Under the pieces are notes generated by a model. That model was not told the origin of the DNA. It ran no database searches and saw nothing but the letters and a program-made list of their open reading frames with translations. From Bradyrhizobium sp. SRS-191 (GTDB lineage: Bacteria; Pseudomonadota; Alphaproteobacteria; Rhizobiales; Xanthobacteraceae): 64,000 bases of DNA. How positions within the stretch are numbered: the stretch's first letter is position 1; each line of letters opens with the position of its first letter. The position numbers and the translations under genes were made by a program. This document shows positions 7,731-17,639 of this stretch, piece after piece. Location: NCBI RefSeq assembly GCF_024586915.1, contig NZ_JANBVS010000003.1, positions 372,001-436,000 on the forward strand, written 5' to 3'.

Positions 7731-9527
7731 TTACTTGGCTTCGGCGCGCTTCGGCGGGGTCGCCGGCCACGACTTGATCAGGGTGTCGTAGTCGATCGTC
7801 TCGCCCTTCGGCTTCTCGTTCGCGAGCTTGCGCTGCGGAGCGATGTTGCCGTCCTTGGCCGACTTGTTGAACCAGTACTCGGCCGATTCCTTCTTGTTCA
7901 GCTTCGGACCGCAGTCACCCTGGACCTTGGACTTCTCGAGACGCTCGAGGACGGAGTCCTGGGCGGCCGCGAGCGCGTCCATCGCCTGCTGCGGGGTCTT
8001 CGCACCGGACGACGCATCGCCGATGTTCTGCCACCACAGCTGCGCGAGCTTCGGATAGTCGGGCACGTTGTTGCCGGTGGGAGTCCACTGCACGCGCGCG
8101 GGCGAGCGATAGAACTCGATCAGGCCGCCGAGCTTCGGCGCACGCTCGGTGAACGACTTGTCCCAGATGTCGGATTCACGGATGAAGGTGAGACCGACAT
8201 GGCTCTTCTTCAGCGACACCGTCTTGGAGACGATGAACTGCTGATAGAGCCAGGCCGCCTTGCGGCGGTCGACCGGGGTCGACTTCAGCAGCGTCAGCGA
8301 GCCGACGTCCTGATAGCCGAGCTTCATGCCTTCCTTCCAATACGAGCCGTGCGGCGACGGGGCCATGCGCCATTTCGGCGTGCCGTCGGCGTTCATCACC
8401 GGCAGGCCGGGCTTGACCATGTCGGCGGTGAAGGCGGTGTACCAGAAGATCTGCTGAGCGACGTTGCCCTGCGACGGCACCGGACCCGACTCGGAGAAGG
8501 TCATGCCCTGCGCCTGCGGCGGGGCATACTTCTTCATCCAGTCGAGATATTTGGTGATCGAATAGACCGCGGCCGGACCGTTGACGTCGCCGCCACGCTC
8601 GACCGAGGAGCCGACCGGACGGCAGCCTTCCATGCGGATGCCCCATTCGTCGACCGGCAGACCGTTCGGCAGGCCCTTGTCGCCGTTGCCGGCCATCGAC
8701 AGCCAGGCGTCAGTGAAGCGCCAGCCGAGCGACGGGTCCTTCTTGCCGTAGTCCATGTGGCCATAGACCTTGACGCCGTTGATTTCCTTGATGTCGTTGG
8801 TGAAGAAATCAGCGATGTCCTCATAGGCCGACCAGTTCACGGGCACGCCGAGATCGTAGCCGTACTTGGCCTTGAACTTGGCCTTGTAGTCCGGATTGGT
8901 GAACCAGTCGTAGCGGAACCAATAGAGGTTCGCGAACTGCTGGTCCGGCAGCTGATAGAGATGGCCGTTCGGCGCCGAAGTGAAGGACGTTCCGATGAAG
9001 TCCTTGACGTCGAGCATCGGGTTGGTGACGTCCTTGGCCTCGCCCGCCATCCACTCCGTCAGGTCGACGGCCTGGCCGTAGCGGAAGTGGGTGCCGATGA
9101 AGTCGGAATCGTTGATCCAGCCGTCATAGACGTTCTTGCCAGACTGCATCTGGGTCTGGATCTTCTCGACGACGTCACCTTCCTGGATGATGTCGTGCTT
9201 GACCTTGATGCCGGTGATTTCCTCGAACGCCTTGGCCAGCGTCTTGGCTTCGTATTCGTGCGTGGTCAGCGTCTCGGAGACGAAATTGATCTCCATGCCC
9301 TTGAAGGGTTGCGCGGCCTTGATGAACCACTGCATCTCCTTCATCTGGTCGTCCTTCGAGAGCGTGGACGGCTGGAATTCGGAGTCGATCCATTTCTTGG
9401 CAGCAGCCTCGTCGGCTCGCGCCGGCGCGGTGACCGCGGCAGACGCCGCCATCAGCGCAACCGCGCTCGTCATCATCCAGGCCCTTGCCCTCGTCGCAGG
9501 CCCGTTCCTTACCGGCAGATGTCGCAT
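7731..9527 (-). CDS. glpV: Glycerol ABC transporter, periplasmic substrate-binding protein
   Basis: 598 residues, longer than most family-1 solute-binding proteins (about 430). A signal peptide with a long N-region (RARAWMMTSAVALMAASAAVTAPARADE) is followed by the mature protein beginning AAAKKWIDSEFQPSTLS. The context is decisive: two ABC ATPases, two permeases, a DUF2160 membrane protein, glpD and a DeoR regulator in the same order as the Rhizobium leguminosarum glpDSTPQUV glycerol locus. It captures glycerol in the periplasm. It is the last gene of the operon, 72 bases after glpU, and is followed by a hairpin terminator. Confidence in the ABC-binding role is high; glycerol specificity rests on synteny. 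Confidence 0.9.
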   Translation of the reverse strand: MRHLPVRNGPATRARAWMMTSAVALMAASAAVTAPARADEAAAKKWIDSEFQPSTLSKDDQMKEMQWFIKAAQPFKGMEINFVSETLTTHEYEAKTLAKAFEEITGIKVKHDIIQEGDVVEKIQTQMQSGKNVYDGWINDSDFIGTHFRYGQAVDLTEWMAGEAKDVTNPMLDVKDFIGTSFTSAPNGHLYQLPDQQFANLYWFRYDWFTNPDYKAKFKAKYGYDLGVPVNWSAYEDIADFFTNDIKEINGVKVYGHMDYGKKDPSLGWRFTDAWLSMAGNGDKGLPNGLPVDEWGIRMEGCRPVGSSVERGGDVNGPAAVYSITKYLDWMKKYAPPQAQGMTFSESGPVPSQGNVAQQIFWYTAFTADMVKPGLPVMNADGTPKWRMAPSPHGSYWKEGMKLGYQDVGSLTLLKSTPVDRRKAAWLYQQFIVSKTVSLKKSHVGLTFIRESDIWDKSFTERAPKLGGLIEFYRSPARVQWTPTGNNVPDYPKLAQLWWQNIGDASSGAKTPQQAMDALAAAQDSVLERLEKSKVQGDCGPKLNKKESAEYWFNKSAKDGNIAPQRKLANEKPKGETIDYDTLIKSWPATPPKRAEAK

Positions 9528-9599
9528 GGTGTTCCTCCGTTGCAGCGACTGACTTTTTTCAGGCCCGGGTTGCCCCCGGATCTGCTCGTTCCCGTTTGC

Positions 9600-9929
9600 T
9601 CAGACGATGCGAAAGATCGCAACGGCCGAGGCAAGCGAAACCACGGTTGCGAGCCACAGGCTCGAAATCTCGTATCCTTCCTCGCCGACCGGCAAGGTCG
9701 CAATCGTATCGGTGCCGACAAGGCCGATCCATGCAAGATGGATGACGGCAGCCAGGATCAGCGAAATGAACAGGCGGTCGCCGCGCGTAGTCGGAATGCG
9801 CAGCACGCCGACCCGCTCGACCTCAGGATAGCGCGCGGCGAGCAGGGTCATGACGGCAAGCGTGCAGGCGAGCGCCACGAAGAAGATCGCCGTCGGCAGC
9901 GTCCAGGCCATCCATGCGAGACTATCCAT
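9600..9929 (-). CDS. glpU: Small membrane protein of the glycerol ABC operon (DUF2160)
   Basis: 109 residues with three predicted membrane segments: about 5-30 (LAWMAWTLPTAIFFVALACTLAVMTLL), 51-70 (LFISLILAAVIHLAWIGLVG) and 88-107 (SLWLATVVSLASAVAIF). This matches GlpU/DUF2160 of rhizobial glycerol uptake operons, a small inner-membrane component whose exact part is unresolved. It sits between the second permease gene (stop 10002) and the binding-protein gene. Confidence 0.85.
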   Translation of the reverse strand: MDSLAWMAWTLPTAIFFVALACTLAVMTLLAARYPEVERVGVLRIPTTRGDRLFISLILAAVIHLAWIGLVGTDTIATLPVGEEGYEISSLWLATVVSLASAVAIFRIV

Positions 9930-10001
9930 GGCGAGCAGCTCCAGGCTTCACAACCGACGAATGATGACCGAGCGTGCCGCTGGCAATTTGCTTCATCATC
10001 A

Positions 10002-10807
10002 TCACACCCGCCCCAGCGCGAAGCCGCGCGCGATGTAGTTGCGGACGAACCAGATCACCAGCGCGCCCGGGATGATGGTCAGCACGCCGGCGGCGGCGAG
10101 CAGGCCCCAGTCCATGCCGGCGGCCGACACGGTTCGCGTCATGATCGCCGAGATCGGCTTGGCCTCGGTCGCGGTCAGCGTGCGCGCCAGCAACAGCTCG
10201 ACCCAGGAGAACATGAAGCAGAAGAACGCCGCCACGCCGATGCCGCTGGCGATCAGCGGCACCAGGATCTTGATGAAGAAGCGCGGAAAGGAATAGCCGT
10301 CGAGAAACGCCGTCTCGTCGATCTCGCGCGGCACCGACGAGACGAAGCCCTCGAGAATCCAGACCGCGAGCGGGATGTTGAAGATGCAATGCGCCAGCGC
10401 CACCGCCCAGGGCGTATCGAACAGCCCGATCGCCGAATAGAGATTGAAGAAGGGCAGCGCATAGACCGCAGCCGGCGCCATGCGGTTCGACAACAGCCAG
10501 AAGAACAGATGCTTGTCGCCGAGGAAGCGGTAGCGCGCAAAGGCATAGGCCGCCGGCAGCGCGACGGCGATCGAGATCACCGTGTTGATCACGACGTATT
10601 TCAGCGAGTTGATGTAGCCGGAATACCAGCTCTCGTCGGTGAAGATGCGCATGTAGTTCGCGATGGTCGGCTGATGCGGCCACAGCGTCATGGTCGAGAC
10701 GATCTCGGTGTTGGTCTTGAAGCTCATGTTGACGAGCCAGTAGATCGGCAACAGCAGGAAGACTAGGAACAGCGAGATGATAAGGCGACGGCCCGGAATG
10801 GTGTTCA

Positions 10808-10811
<4 letters not shown>
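10002..10811 (-). CDS. glpQ: Glycerol ABC transporter permease (MalG-like)
   Basis: 269 residues, six membrane segments. The binding-protein-dependent permease loop is visible as EGFVSSVPREIDETAFLDGYSFPRFFIKILVPLIASG (about residues 155-190, EAA-like with conserved E.D.A..DG). The N-terminal helix (RRLIISLFLVFLLLPIYWLVNMSFKT) is typical of MalG-class permeases. It overlaps glpP by 4 bases (ATGA at 10808-10811), implying coupled translation, and would form the channel with GlpP. Confidence 0.92.
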
Positions 10812-11713
<902 letters not shown>

Positions 11714-12793
11714 TCAGGCTCCCTCGACCAGACGGCTGTCGGCATAGACGTGAACATAGGCCGGATTGAACTTCAGTCCGATCGCCGAGCCCGATGGCGA
11801 GAAGCCGGCCGGCAGCCGCGCGGCGAACTTGACGTCGCCGACGCGCACGCGCGCGAAGCGGATGCGGCCGAGATCGTCGACGCGCTCGATGTTGGCGTCG
11901 AGCAGCCCCGGCCCGGGGGCTGCGACATCGACGAATTCCGGGCGCACGCCGATCTCGATCTTGGCGCCGGCCGGCAGCGCGTCGTAGCTGCGCGCCAGCG
12001 TGAGCGTGTGCCCGTCGATCCGCGCCTCGCGCCCTTTCACCTCGGCGGAGAGGATATTCATGCCCGGCGAGCCGATGAAATAGCCGACGAAGGTGTGGGC
12101 CGGCTTGTCGAACAATTCCGCCGGCGTGCCGCTCTGCACGACCCGGCCGTCATGCATGACGACGACGGTGTCGGCGAAGGTCAGCGCTTCGGTCTGGTCG
12201 TGGGTGACGTAGATCATCGTGAGGTCGAGCTCGCGATGCAGCGCCTTCAGCTTCGAGCGCAGCTGCCATTTCAGCTCGGGATCGATCACCGTCAGCGGCT
12301 CGTCGAACAGCACAGCGGCGACGTCGGAGCGCACCAGGCCGCGGCCGAGCGAGATCTTCTGCTTGGCATCCGCCGTGAGCCGCGTCGCCTTGCGATTGAG
12401 GTCCGGCGTGAGGTCCAGAAGACGCGCGATCTCGGCGACGCGCTTGTCGATCTCGGCCTTGGGCACGCCGCGGTTCTTCAGCGGGAAGGCCAGGTTCTCG
12501 CCGACCGTCATCGTGTCGTAGATGACCGGGAACTGGAATACCTGCGCGATGTTGCGCTCGCGGGTCGAGCGCTGCGTGATGTCGGTGCCGTCGAACAGGA
12601 TCTTGCCGTGCGAGGGCGTGAGGATGCCGGAGATCAGGTTCAACAGCGTGGTCTTGCCGCAACCGGACGGACCGAGCAGCGCATAGGCGCCGCCCTGACG
12701 CCAAGTCATCGTCACCGGCTTCAGCGCGTAGCTCTCGACATCACTGCCATTGCCGTAGGAGTGGGCGAGACCTTCGAGGTCAATGCGGGCCAT
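11714..12793 (-). CDS. glpT: Glycerol ABC transporter ATPase with degenerate signature motif
   Basis: 359 residues, MalK/UgpC-like with a C-terminal regulatory domain. Walker A is GPSGCGKTT (about 39-47), Walker B AVLFDEP, and the H-loop is canonical (YVTHDQTEA). The ABC signature, normally LSGGQ, is instead LTADAKQKISLGR, so this subunit cannot supply a normal signature to its partner's ATP site. Its partner GlpS has the opposite pattern. It would energise the GlpP/GlpQ channel in the cytoplasm. The gap from glpS is 12 bases. Confidence 0.92.
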   Translation of the reverse strand: MARIDLEGLAHSYGNGSDVESYALKPVTMTWRQGGAYALLGPSGCGKTTLLNLISGILTPSHGKILFDGTDITQRSTRERNIAQVFQFPVIYDTMTVGENLAFPLKNRGVPKAEIDKRVAEIARLLDLTPDLNRKATRLTADAKQKISLGRGLVRSDVAAVLFDEPLTVIDPELKWQLRSKLKALHRELDLTMIYVTHDQTEALTFADTVVVMHDGRVVQSGTPAELFDKPAHTFVGYFIGSPGMNILSAEVKGREARIDGHTLTLARSYDALPAGAKIEIGVRPEFVDVAAPGPGLLDANIERVDDLGRIRFARVRVGDVKFAARLPAGFSPSGSAIGLKFNPAYVHVYADSRLVEGA

Positions 12794-12805
12794 GCGGCAT
12801 CTCCC

Positions 12806-13888
12806 TCAGATCGCCGGCGCCGCGACCAGACGGTCGCCGGCGTCGAACACGAACACGTTGGTGGGATCGAGCACGGCGTCGAGGACCTCGCCGGGCTCGT
12901 ATTCATGGACGCCGTGCAGCACCGCGACCCAGTTCAGGCCGTCGCGCTTGAGATGCACGAAGCTCTCCGAACCCGTGATCTCGGTGACCGAGACGGTCGC
13001 CGGAAAGGCATGGCGGCCATGGCTGCCGTCGCCCTTGGCCAGCCCAAGCTGATGCGGACGAAAGCCGACGCGGTAGCTGCCATCGGGCAGATCAGCATAC
13101 AGACCAACGGCCGGCGCCTTGACGTTGCCTGCGTATTCCACGCTATCGCCGCGCTTCTGGATATCGACCGTGTTCATCGGCGGATCGGAGAACACCTGAC
13201 CGACACGGAGGGTGTCGGGACGGCGGTACACCGACGCCGTGTCACCCGCCTGCAGCGCCTCGCCTTCCCACATGCAGATGGTGCGGCCGCCGAGCAGCAG
13301 CGCTTCCGACGGCTCGGTGGTGGCATAGACGAAGATCGCGCCCGACGCCTCGAAGATGCGCGGCAATTCGGTCCGCAACTCCTCGCGCAGCTTGTAGTCG
13401 AGATTGGCCAGGGGCTCGTCGAGCAGCACGAGATCCGCGCCCTTCACGAGCGCCCGCGCCATCGCCGTGCGCTGCTGCTGGCCGCCGGAGAGCTGCAACG
13501 GCGTGCGCTTCAGATAAGGCTCGAGCCGGAGCAGCCTCGCCGCTTCCGCCACGCGCTTCTCGATCTCCGCGCGCGGCTTGCCCTGCACGCGCAACGGCGA
13601 GGCGATGTTCTCGTACACCGTCAGCGAGGGATAGTTGATGAACTGCTGATAGACCATCGCGACCGAGCGCTGCCGGACGTCGGCGCCGGTGACGTCCTTG
13701 CCGTCGACCAGCACGCGGCCGGAGGTCGGCTTGTCGAGCCCCGCGAGCAGCCGCATGATCGAGGTCTTGCCGGACAGGGTCGGGCCGAGCAGCACGCTCA
13801 GCGTGCCGCGCTGCAAGGTCAGCGAGACGTCGCGGATGGTGGTGACGCCGTCGACGACACGCGAGACGTGATCGAGGGTAACGCTCAT
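12806..13888 (-). CDS. glpS: Glycerol ABC transporter ATPase with degenerate H-loop
   Basis: 360 residues, MalK-like. Walker A is GPTLSGKTS (about 34-42), the signature is a perfect LSGGQQQR (about 138-145), and Walker B is LVLLDEPLANLD. The switch histidine is missing: the aligned sequence is YATTEPSEA where YVTHDQTEA is expected. It pairs with GlpT, which keeps the His but has lost the signature. C-terminal regulatory domain present. Its start overlaps the glpD stop by 4 bases (13885-13888). Confidence 0.92.
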   Translation of the reverse strand: MSVTLDHVSRVVDGVTTIRDVSLTLQRGTLSVLLGPTLSGKTSIMRLLAGLDKPTSGRVLVDGKDVTGADVRQRSVAMVYQQFINYPSLTVYENIASPLRVQGKPRAEIEKRVAEAARLLRLEPYLKRTPLQLSGGQQQRTAMARALVKGADLVLLDEPLANLDYKLREELRTELPRIFEASGAIFVYATTEPSEALLLGGRTICMWEGEALQAGDTASVYRRPDTLRVGQVFSDPPMNTVDIQKRGDSVEYAGNVKAPAVGLYADLPDGSYRVGFRPHQLGLAKGDGSHGRHAFPATVSVTEITGSESFVHLKRDGLNWVAVLHGVHEYEPGEVLDAVLDPTNVFVFDAGDRLVAAPAI

Positions 13889-15438
13889 GCGCGTCCCCCG
13901 GCTTCACGCGCCGTGACGGCGGCGCGCTCGCGCTGGGCCATGATCCACGCATCGAGCGCAGCGATCTCGGCCGCCGTCATCCGCAAGCCCAGCTTGGATC
14001 GCCGCCACACGATGTCCTCGGCCGTCAACGCCCACTCGTTCGTCATCAGGTACCGGACTTCACGCTCCGTCAAGGTGCCGCCGAAATCCTGGCCGAGATC
14101 GGCCGAAGATGTCGCACCCGCGAGCATGCTTTTGGCCCGCGTGCCATAGGCATGCGCGATGCGCTTCGCATGTGCATCCGTGAGGAACGGATAGGTCTTG
14201 CGGAGATCCGCGATCAGCGAGGCAACCGCGTTGACCGACATGTCGCCGCCGGGCAGCCTCGCCTTGCCGGTCCAGCCCTCCTCCGCCTTCGCGCCCTTCA
14301 GATACGGCGAGAGCCGCTCCAACGCCTCTTCGGACAGCCGCCGGTAGGTCGTGATCTTGCCGCCGTAGATCGAGAGCAACGGCAGGCCGCCGGGCGTGTC
14401 GAGCTCGAAGACGTAGTCGCGCGTCGCCGCCTTGGCTTCGCTGGCGCCGTCGTCATACAGCGGCCGTACGCCGGAATAGCTCCACACGACATCGGCGGGC
14501 GTCACCGGCTTGGCGATGTATTCGCCGAGCGCGGCACAGAGATAGGCGATCTCCTCGTCGGACGCCTTCACCTTCGCCGGATCGCCCTGGTAGTCGCGAT
14601 CGGTGGTGCCGATCAGCGTGAATTCCTGCTGATAAGGAATCGCGAAGATGATGCGGCCGTCGGCATTCTGGAAGATGTAGGCGCGGTCGTGATCGTAGAG
14701 CTTGCGCACTACGATGTGCGAGCCCTGCACCAGGCGCACCTTGGCCTTGGCGTTGACGCCGGCACCGGTCGAAAGCACCTGCTCGACCCATGGTCCGGCG
14801 GCGTTGACCAGCGCGCGCGCCTTGATGGTCTCGCGCTCTCCGGTCTGCGTATTCTCGGTCGTCACCAGCCAGACGTTGCCGTCCTGGCGGATCTCGGTGG
14901 CGCGCGTGCGCGTGCGGATCTCGGCGCCGCGGTCGGCGGCGTCACGTGCGGTCAGCACCACCAGGCGCGCGTCGTCGACGAAGCAGTCGGAATATTCAAA
15001 GCCGGAGGCGTAGCGCCCGGGGATCAGCGGACGGCCGACCTCGTCGCTGCGCAGGTTCACCGAGCGCGTCGGCGGCAGCAGCTTGCGGCCACCGAGATGG
15101 TCATACAGGAAGAGGCCGAGGCGCAGCAGCCACGCCGGGCGCAGGCCGGAATGATGCGGCAGAACGAAGCGCAAGGGACGGATGATGTGGGGCGCGATCT
15201 GCCACAGGATCTCGCGCTCGATCAGCGCCTCGCGCACGAGGCGAAACTCGTAATATTCGAGATAGCGCAGGCCGCCGTGAACCAGCTTGGTCGACCAGGA
15301 CGAGGTTCCGCTCGCCAGATCGTTCATTTCGCACAGGAAAACGGAATTTCCGCGTCCGGCCGCATCGCGCGCGATGCCGCAGCCGTTCACGCCGCCTCCG
15401 ATAATGGCGAGGTCGTAGATCCGCTCCAACAGACGCAT
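13885..15438 (-). CDS. glpD: Aerobic glycerol-3-phosphate dehydrogenase
   Basis: 517 residues, the usual GlpD length. The FAD-binding GxGxxG motif is at the N-terminus (DLAIIGGGVNGCGIARDAAGRG), followed by the family motif SGTSSWSTKLVHGGLRYLE. It oxidises glycerol 3-phosphate to dihydroxyacetone phosphate at the inner membrane, passing electrons to ubiquinone. It heads the transport operon and follows glpR by about 153 bases that contain a strong inverted repeat (15467-15507). No glpK glycerol kinase is seen in the window. A four-base overlap joins it to glpS. Confidence 0.96.
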   Translation of the reverse strand: MRLLERIYDLAIIGGGVNGCGIARDAAGRGNSVFLCEMNDLASGTSSWSTKLVHGGLRYLEYYEFRLVREALIEREILWQIAPHIIRPLRFVLPHHSGLRPAWLLRLGLFLYDHLGGRKLLPPTRSVNLRSDEVGRPLIPGRYASGFEYSDCFVDDARLVVLTARDAADRGAEIRTRTRATEIRQDGNVWLVTTENTQTGERETIKARALVNAAGPWVEQVLSTGAGVNAKAKVRLVQGSHIVVRKLYDHDRAYIFQNADGRIIFAIPYQQEFTLIGTTDRDYQGDPAKVKASDEEIAYLCAALGEYIAKPVTPADVVWSYSGVRPLYDDGASEAKAATRDYVFELDTPGGLPLLSIYGGKITTYRRLSEEALERLSPYLKGAKAEEGWTGKARLPGGDMSVNAVASLIADLRKTYPFLTDAHAKRIAHAYGTRAKSMLAGATSSADLGQDFGGTLTEREVRYLMTNEWALTAEDIVWRRSKLGLRMTAAEIAALDAWIMAQRERAAVTAREAGGRA

Positions 15439-15466
15439 CCCCCGAACAATCGCCTTGCGTAGGCGA

Positions 15467-15507
15467 TTTCACTTTCGGTTTCGAGTTAAACACAAACGAA
15501 AGTGAAA
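15467..15507. promoter_or_regulatory. GlpR-type operator before glpD
   Basis: Perfect 11-base inverted repeat TTTCACTTTCG (15467-15477) and CGAAAGTGAAA (15497-15507), with further TTTCG/CGAAA copies in the 19-base spacer and just downstream. Repeats of TTTCG/CGAAA are typical of DeoR-family GlpR sites. It is 30-70 bases upstream of the glpD start, where it could overlap the promoter. A product of the upstream DeoR gene is the obvious candidate ligand-responsive repressor. Confidence 0.65.
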
Positions 15508-15591
15508 GCAAATCGAAATTCGCAAGTTGGGCCGGGATTGGGCAAAACCTGCCCAAACCTGGATCAAGCAGCCTGCGGGGGTGGCGGGACG

Positions 15592-16425
15592 TCAGGCGCG
15601 GCGGAGCACGGAAGGCGAGGCGGTTTCGTTTGCCTCTGCGGCCTCCTCGGCCTCGTCCGCGGGCATGGCCGAGATCACCTCGATGCCCCTGCTGTGGCAG
15701 AGGCTGGCCAATCCGTCCGGCAACGGACGGCCGGTGACGAAGGTCTGGATCTGGCTGAGATGGGCGATACGCACCGGCGCGCTGCGGTGGAGCTTGGTGG
15801 AATCGGCCACCAGCATGACGCTGCGCGCATTGGCGATGATCGCCTGCGCGACCTGAACCTCACGATAATCGAAGTCCAGCAGCGCGCCCTCCTCGTCGAT
15901 CGCGGATGCGCCGATGATCGCATAATCGACCTTGAACTGGCCGATCAGCTGCGTCGCCGTCGAGCCGACCACACCGCCATCCGAGCGCCGCACGCTGCCG
16001 CCCGCCACGATCACCTCAATGCGCGGATGCGGGTAGAGCAGCATCGCGACGTTGAGATTGTTGGTGATGACGAGGAGGTCCTGATGCGACGTCAGCGCGC
16101 TCGCCACCTCCTCCGTCGTCGTGCCGATGTTGATGAAAAGCGACGAGCCGTTGGGAATTCGCGCCGCCGCGATCGCGCCGATCGCCTTCTTCTCGTCGGC
16201 AGCGACGAAGCGCCGCGCCTCATAAGCGAGGTTCTCGACCCCCGAGGCGATGATGGCGCCGCCATGGATGCGCGTCAGCGCACGCTGCTCGCAGAGATCG
16301 TTCAGATCCTTGCGAATCGTCTGCGCGGACACTTCGAACCGGCGCGACAGATCCTCCACCATGACGCGGCCGGAGGCGCGGGCGATGTTGAGGATATCGG
16401 TCTGGCGTTGGGAGAGGACGGCCAT
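15592..16425 (-). CDS. glpR: DeoR-family transcriptional regulator, likely glycerol repressor
   Basis: 277 residues from the ATG at 16425 (MAVLSQRQTDILNIA), the start expected for DeoR proteins; the frame continues upstream to 16473. N-terminal DeoR helix-turn-helix (about 5-60: GRVMVEDLSRRFEVSAQTIRKDLNDLCEQRALTRIHGGA). The C-terminal sugar-phosphate-binding domain includes the INIGTTTEEVA loop and DYAIIGASAIDEEGALLDFDYREV. It probably senses glycerol 3-phosphate and represses glpD and the transporter. The C-terminus carries an extra Ala/Glu-rich tail (ADEAEEAAEANETA). Confidence 0.9.
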   Translation of the reverse strand: MAVLSQRQTDILNIARASGRVMVEDLSRRFEVSAQTIRKDLNDLCEQRALTRIHGGAIIASGVENLAYEARRFVAADEKKAIGAIAAARIPNGSSLFINIGTTTEEVASALTSHQDLLVITNNLNVAMLLYPHPRIEVIVAGGSVRRSDGGVVGSTATQLIGQFKVDYAIIGASAIDEEGALLDFDYREVQVAQAIIANARSVMLVADSTKLHRSAPVRIAHLSQIQTFVTGRPLPDGLASLCHSRGIEVISAMPADEAEEAAEANETASPSVLRRA

Positions 16426-16589
16426 GGCAAGCTTTCGAAACGAGCTGCACCATGGTGATGCTGATCGAGTCAAGGGTCAATGCACGTGGCGCCCAAACGC
16501 ACCGCAACAATGACCGGCCTGTCAGAGGGCAGCATCACATCTTGCGTCTGACTGCGCCCCCACAGGTGGCCGTCGCGGCGAGGGTCCGA

Positions 16590-16781
16590 TCAGGCCGCCG
16601 CGCTCAGCTCGCCGGTGACGATGCGCAGCGCGGCACGCTCGGCTTCACGGGCATTGCGAAACACCTGGCCCTCGAGCGCATTGAAGCGATGCGACGCGGC
16701 GAAGAAGCGGAAGCCGCCGCGATCGCGGACGACGATGCCTGCCGCCTGAGAGCTGACCTCGATGATGTAGGTGTCGGACAT
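16590..16781 (-). CDS. Small conserved protein of unknown function
   Basis: 63 residues from the ATG at 16781 (MSDTYIIEVSSQAAGIVVRD), preceded by GGGA; an upstream in-frame ATG at 16826 is less likely. Sequence is compact and non-repetitive (GGFRFFAASHRFNALEGQVFRNAREAERAA), like small rhizobial proteins of unknown function. No signal peptide or membrane segment. Confidence 0.6.
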   Translation of the reverse strand: MSDTYIIEVSSQAAGIVVRDRGGFRFFAASHRFNALEGQVFRNAREAERAALRIVTGELSAAA

Positions 16782-17041
16782 TGCGAAATCCCGTCGTTCA
16801 TTCCGGGGCTTATAACGGAACGCCAAGGGGAATGTTCCCTGCAGCGCTCGCAGCTTCGGTCCATGCGGGAATGTCAGCAGGCGATTCTGTCCGTGGTGTG
16901 TTTAACTGATGCCGGGGTGATGATGAGGTGTTGTCGTTTCCGTTGTCTCGCAACGCAACCGGATCACCGAAGAGCGCGACACGATCCGGCACGCGGATCG
17001 GGATCGTTGCCAAGAGCGCCGAACACCGGTGTCTGCCGCCG

Positions 17042-17284
17042 TCAGTGTGGATCTTCCGGCACCAGAGTGGCCTTGCGATGCGACGCATCGGATCCGCCCA
17101 AACGGTCATGGTGACGGCCGAGCAGTTGATAGATCGTGCGAAGATCCTGCAGCACCTCGACGTGATGCTGGCGAAACGCACTGAGCTGAATCTCGTAGAC
17201 GCCGATTCGCCGCTCGGCATGGAGAAGCCGCTGCTGCAGCTTCTTGAGGACCTCCAAGGTCAGCTTTTCTTCGACATCCGACAT
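17042..17284 (-). CDS. Small helical protein, predicted coiled coil
   Basis: 80 residues from the ATG at 17284, which has a strong GGGAGAG site; an upstream ATG at 17311 is less likely. Sequence MSDVEEKLTLEVLKKLQQRLLHAERRIGVYEIQLSAFRQHH has heptad-like hydrophobics (L/I/V) and charged residues, so a coiled coil is likely. Similar short 'VE.KLTLEVLKKLQ.R' proteins occur in Bradyrhizobium; function unknown. Confidence 0.55.
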   Translation of the reverse strand: MSDVEEKLTLEVLKKLQQRLLHAERRIGVYEIQLSAFRQHHVEVLQDLRTIYQLLGRHHDRLGGSDASHRKATLVPEDPH

Positions 17285-17639
17285 GGATTCTCTCCCACCC
17301 TGTTTGCGCAAGATGCCCCCATCGTTTCCCGCGCATCATCGGCCATTTTTTCCGGCCTGTTGTCGCCGCCCCAGCGAGCATTCGATCACGAATATGAGTT
17401 CTCAACGGAGACTCGCAATGCGGCAGAGACGCGGCACCGCGGCCTGACGCAACCTCAACTTGCGATCATCGTAAACGTGCCGGGCCGCAGCCCGCATTCG
17501 ACTACACCGAATGCATCCTTGCGGGCTTTGTCGCGCGACCTCCCGGGAAACGCCAGCCGTCACGGCGCGGTTCCCCGATCAACGTCGCGTCATGTGCTGC
17601 GCGAATTAACCGACGTTATTGACGGCCGCAGCGATGCGA
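17285..17639. other. Gene-free stretch, nothing recognised
   Basis: 355 bases between a small helical protein gene and the end of the thioesterase gene. Open frames here are short and lack good ribosome sites or family features. No clear hairpin or repeat was seen. Confidence 0.5.

Noticed and set aside
7572..10766. Very long rightward frame antisense to the glycerol operon
   Set aside because: High GC content keeps antisense frames open. The leftward genes have motifs, ribosome sites and operon overlaps; this frame has only low-complexity Arg/Ala/Gly/His residues.
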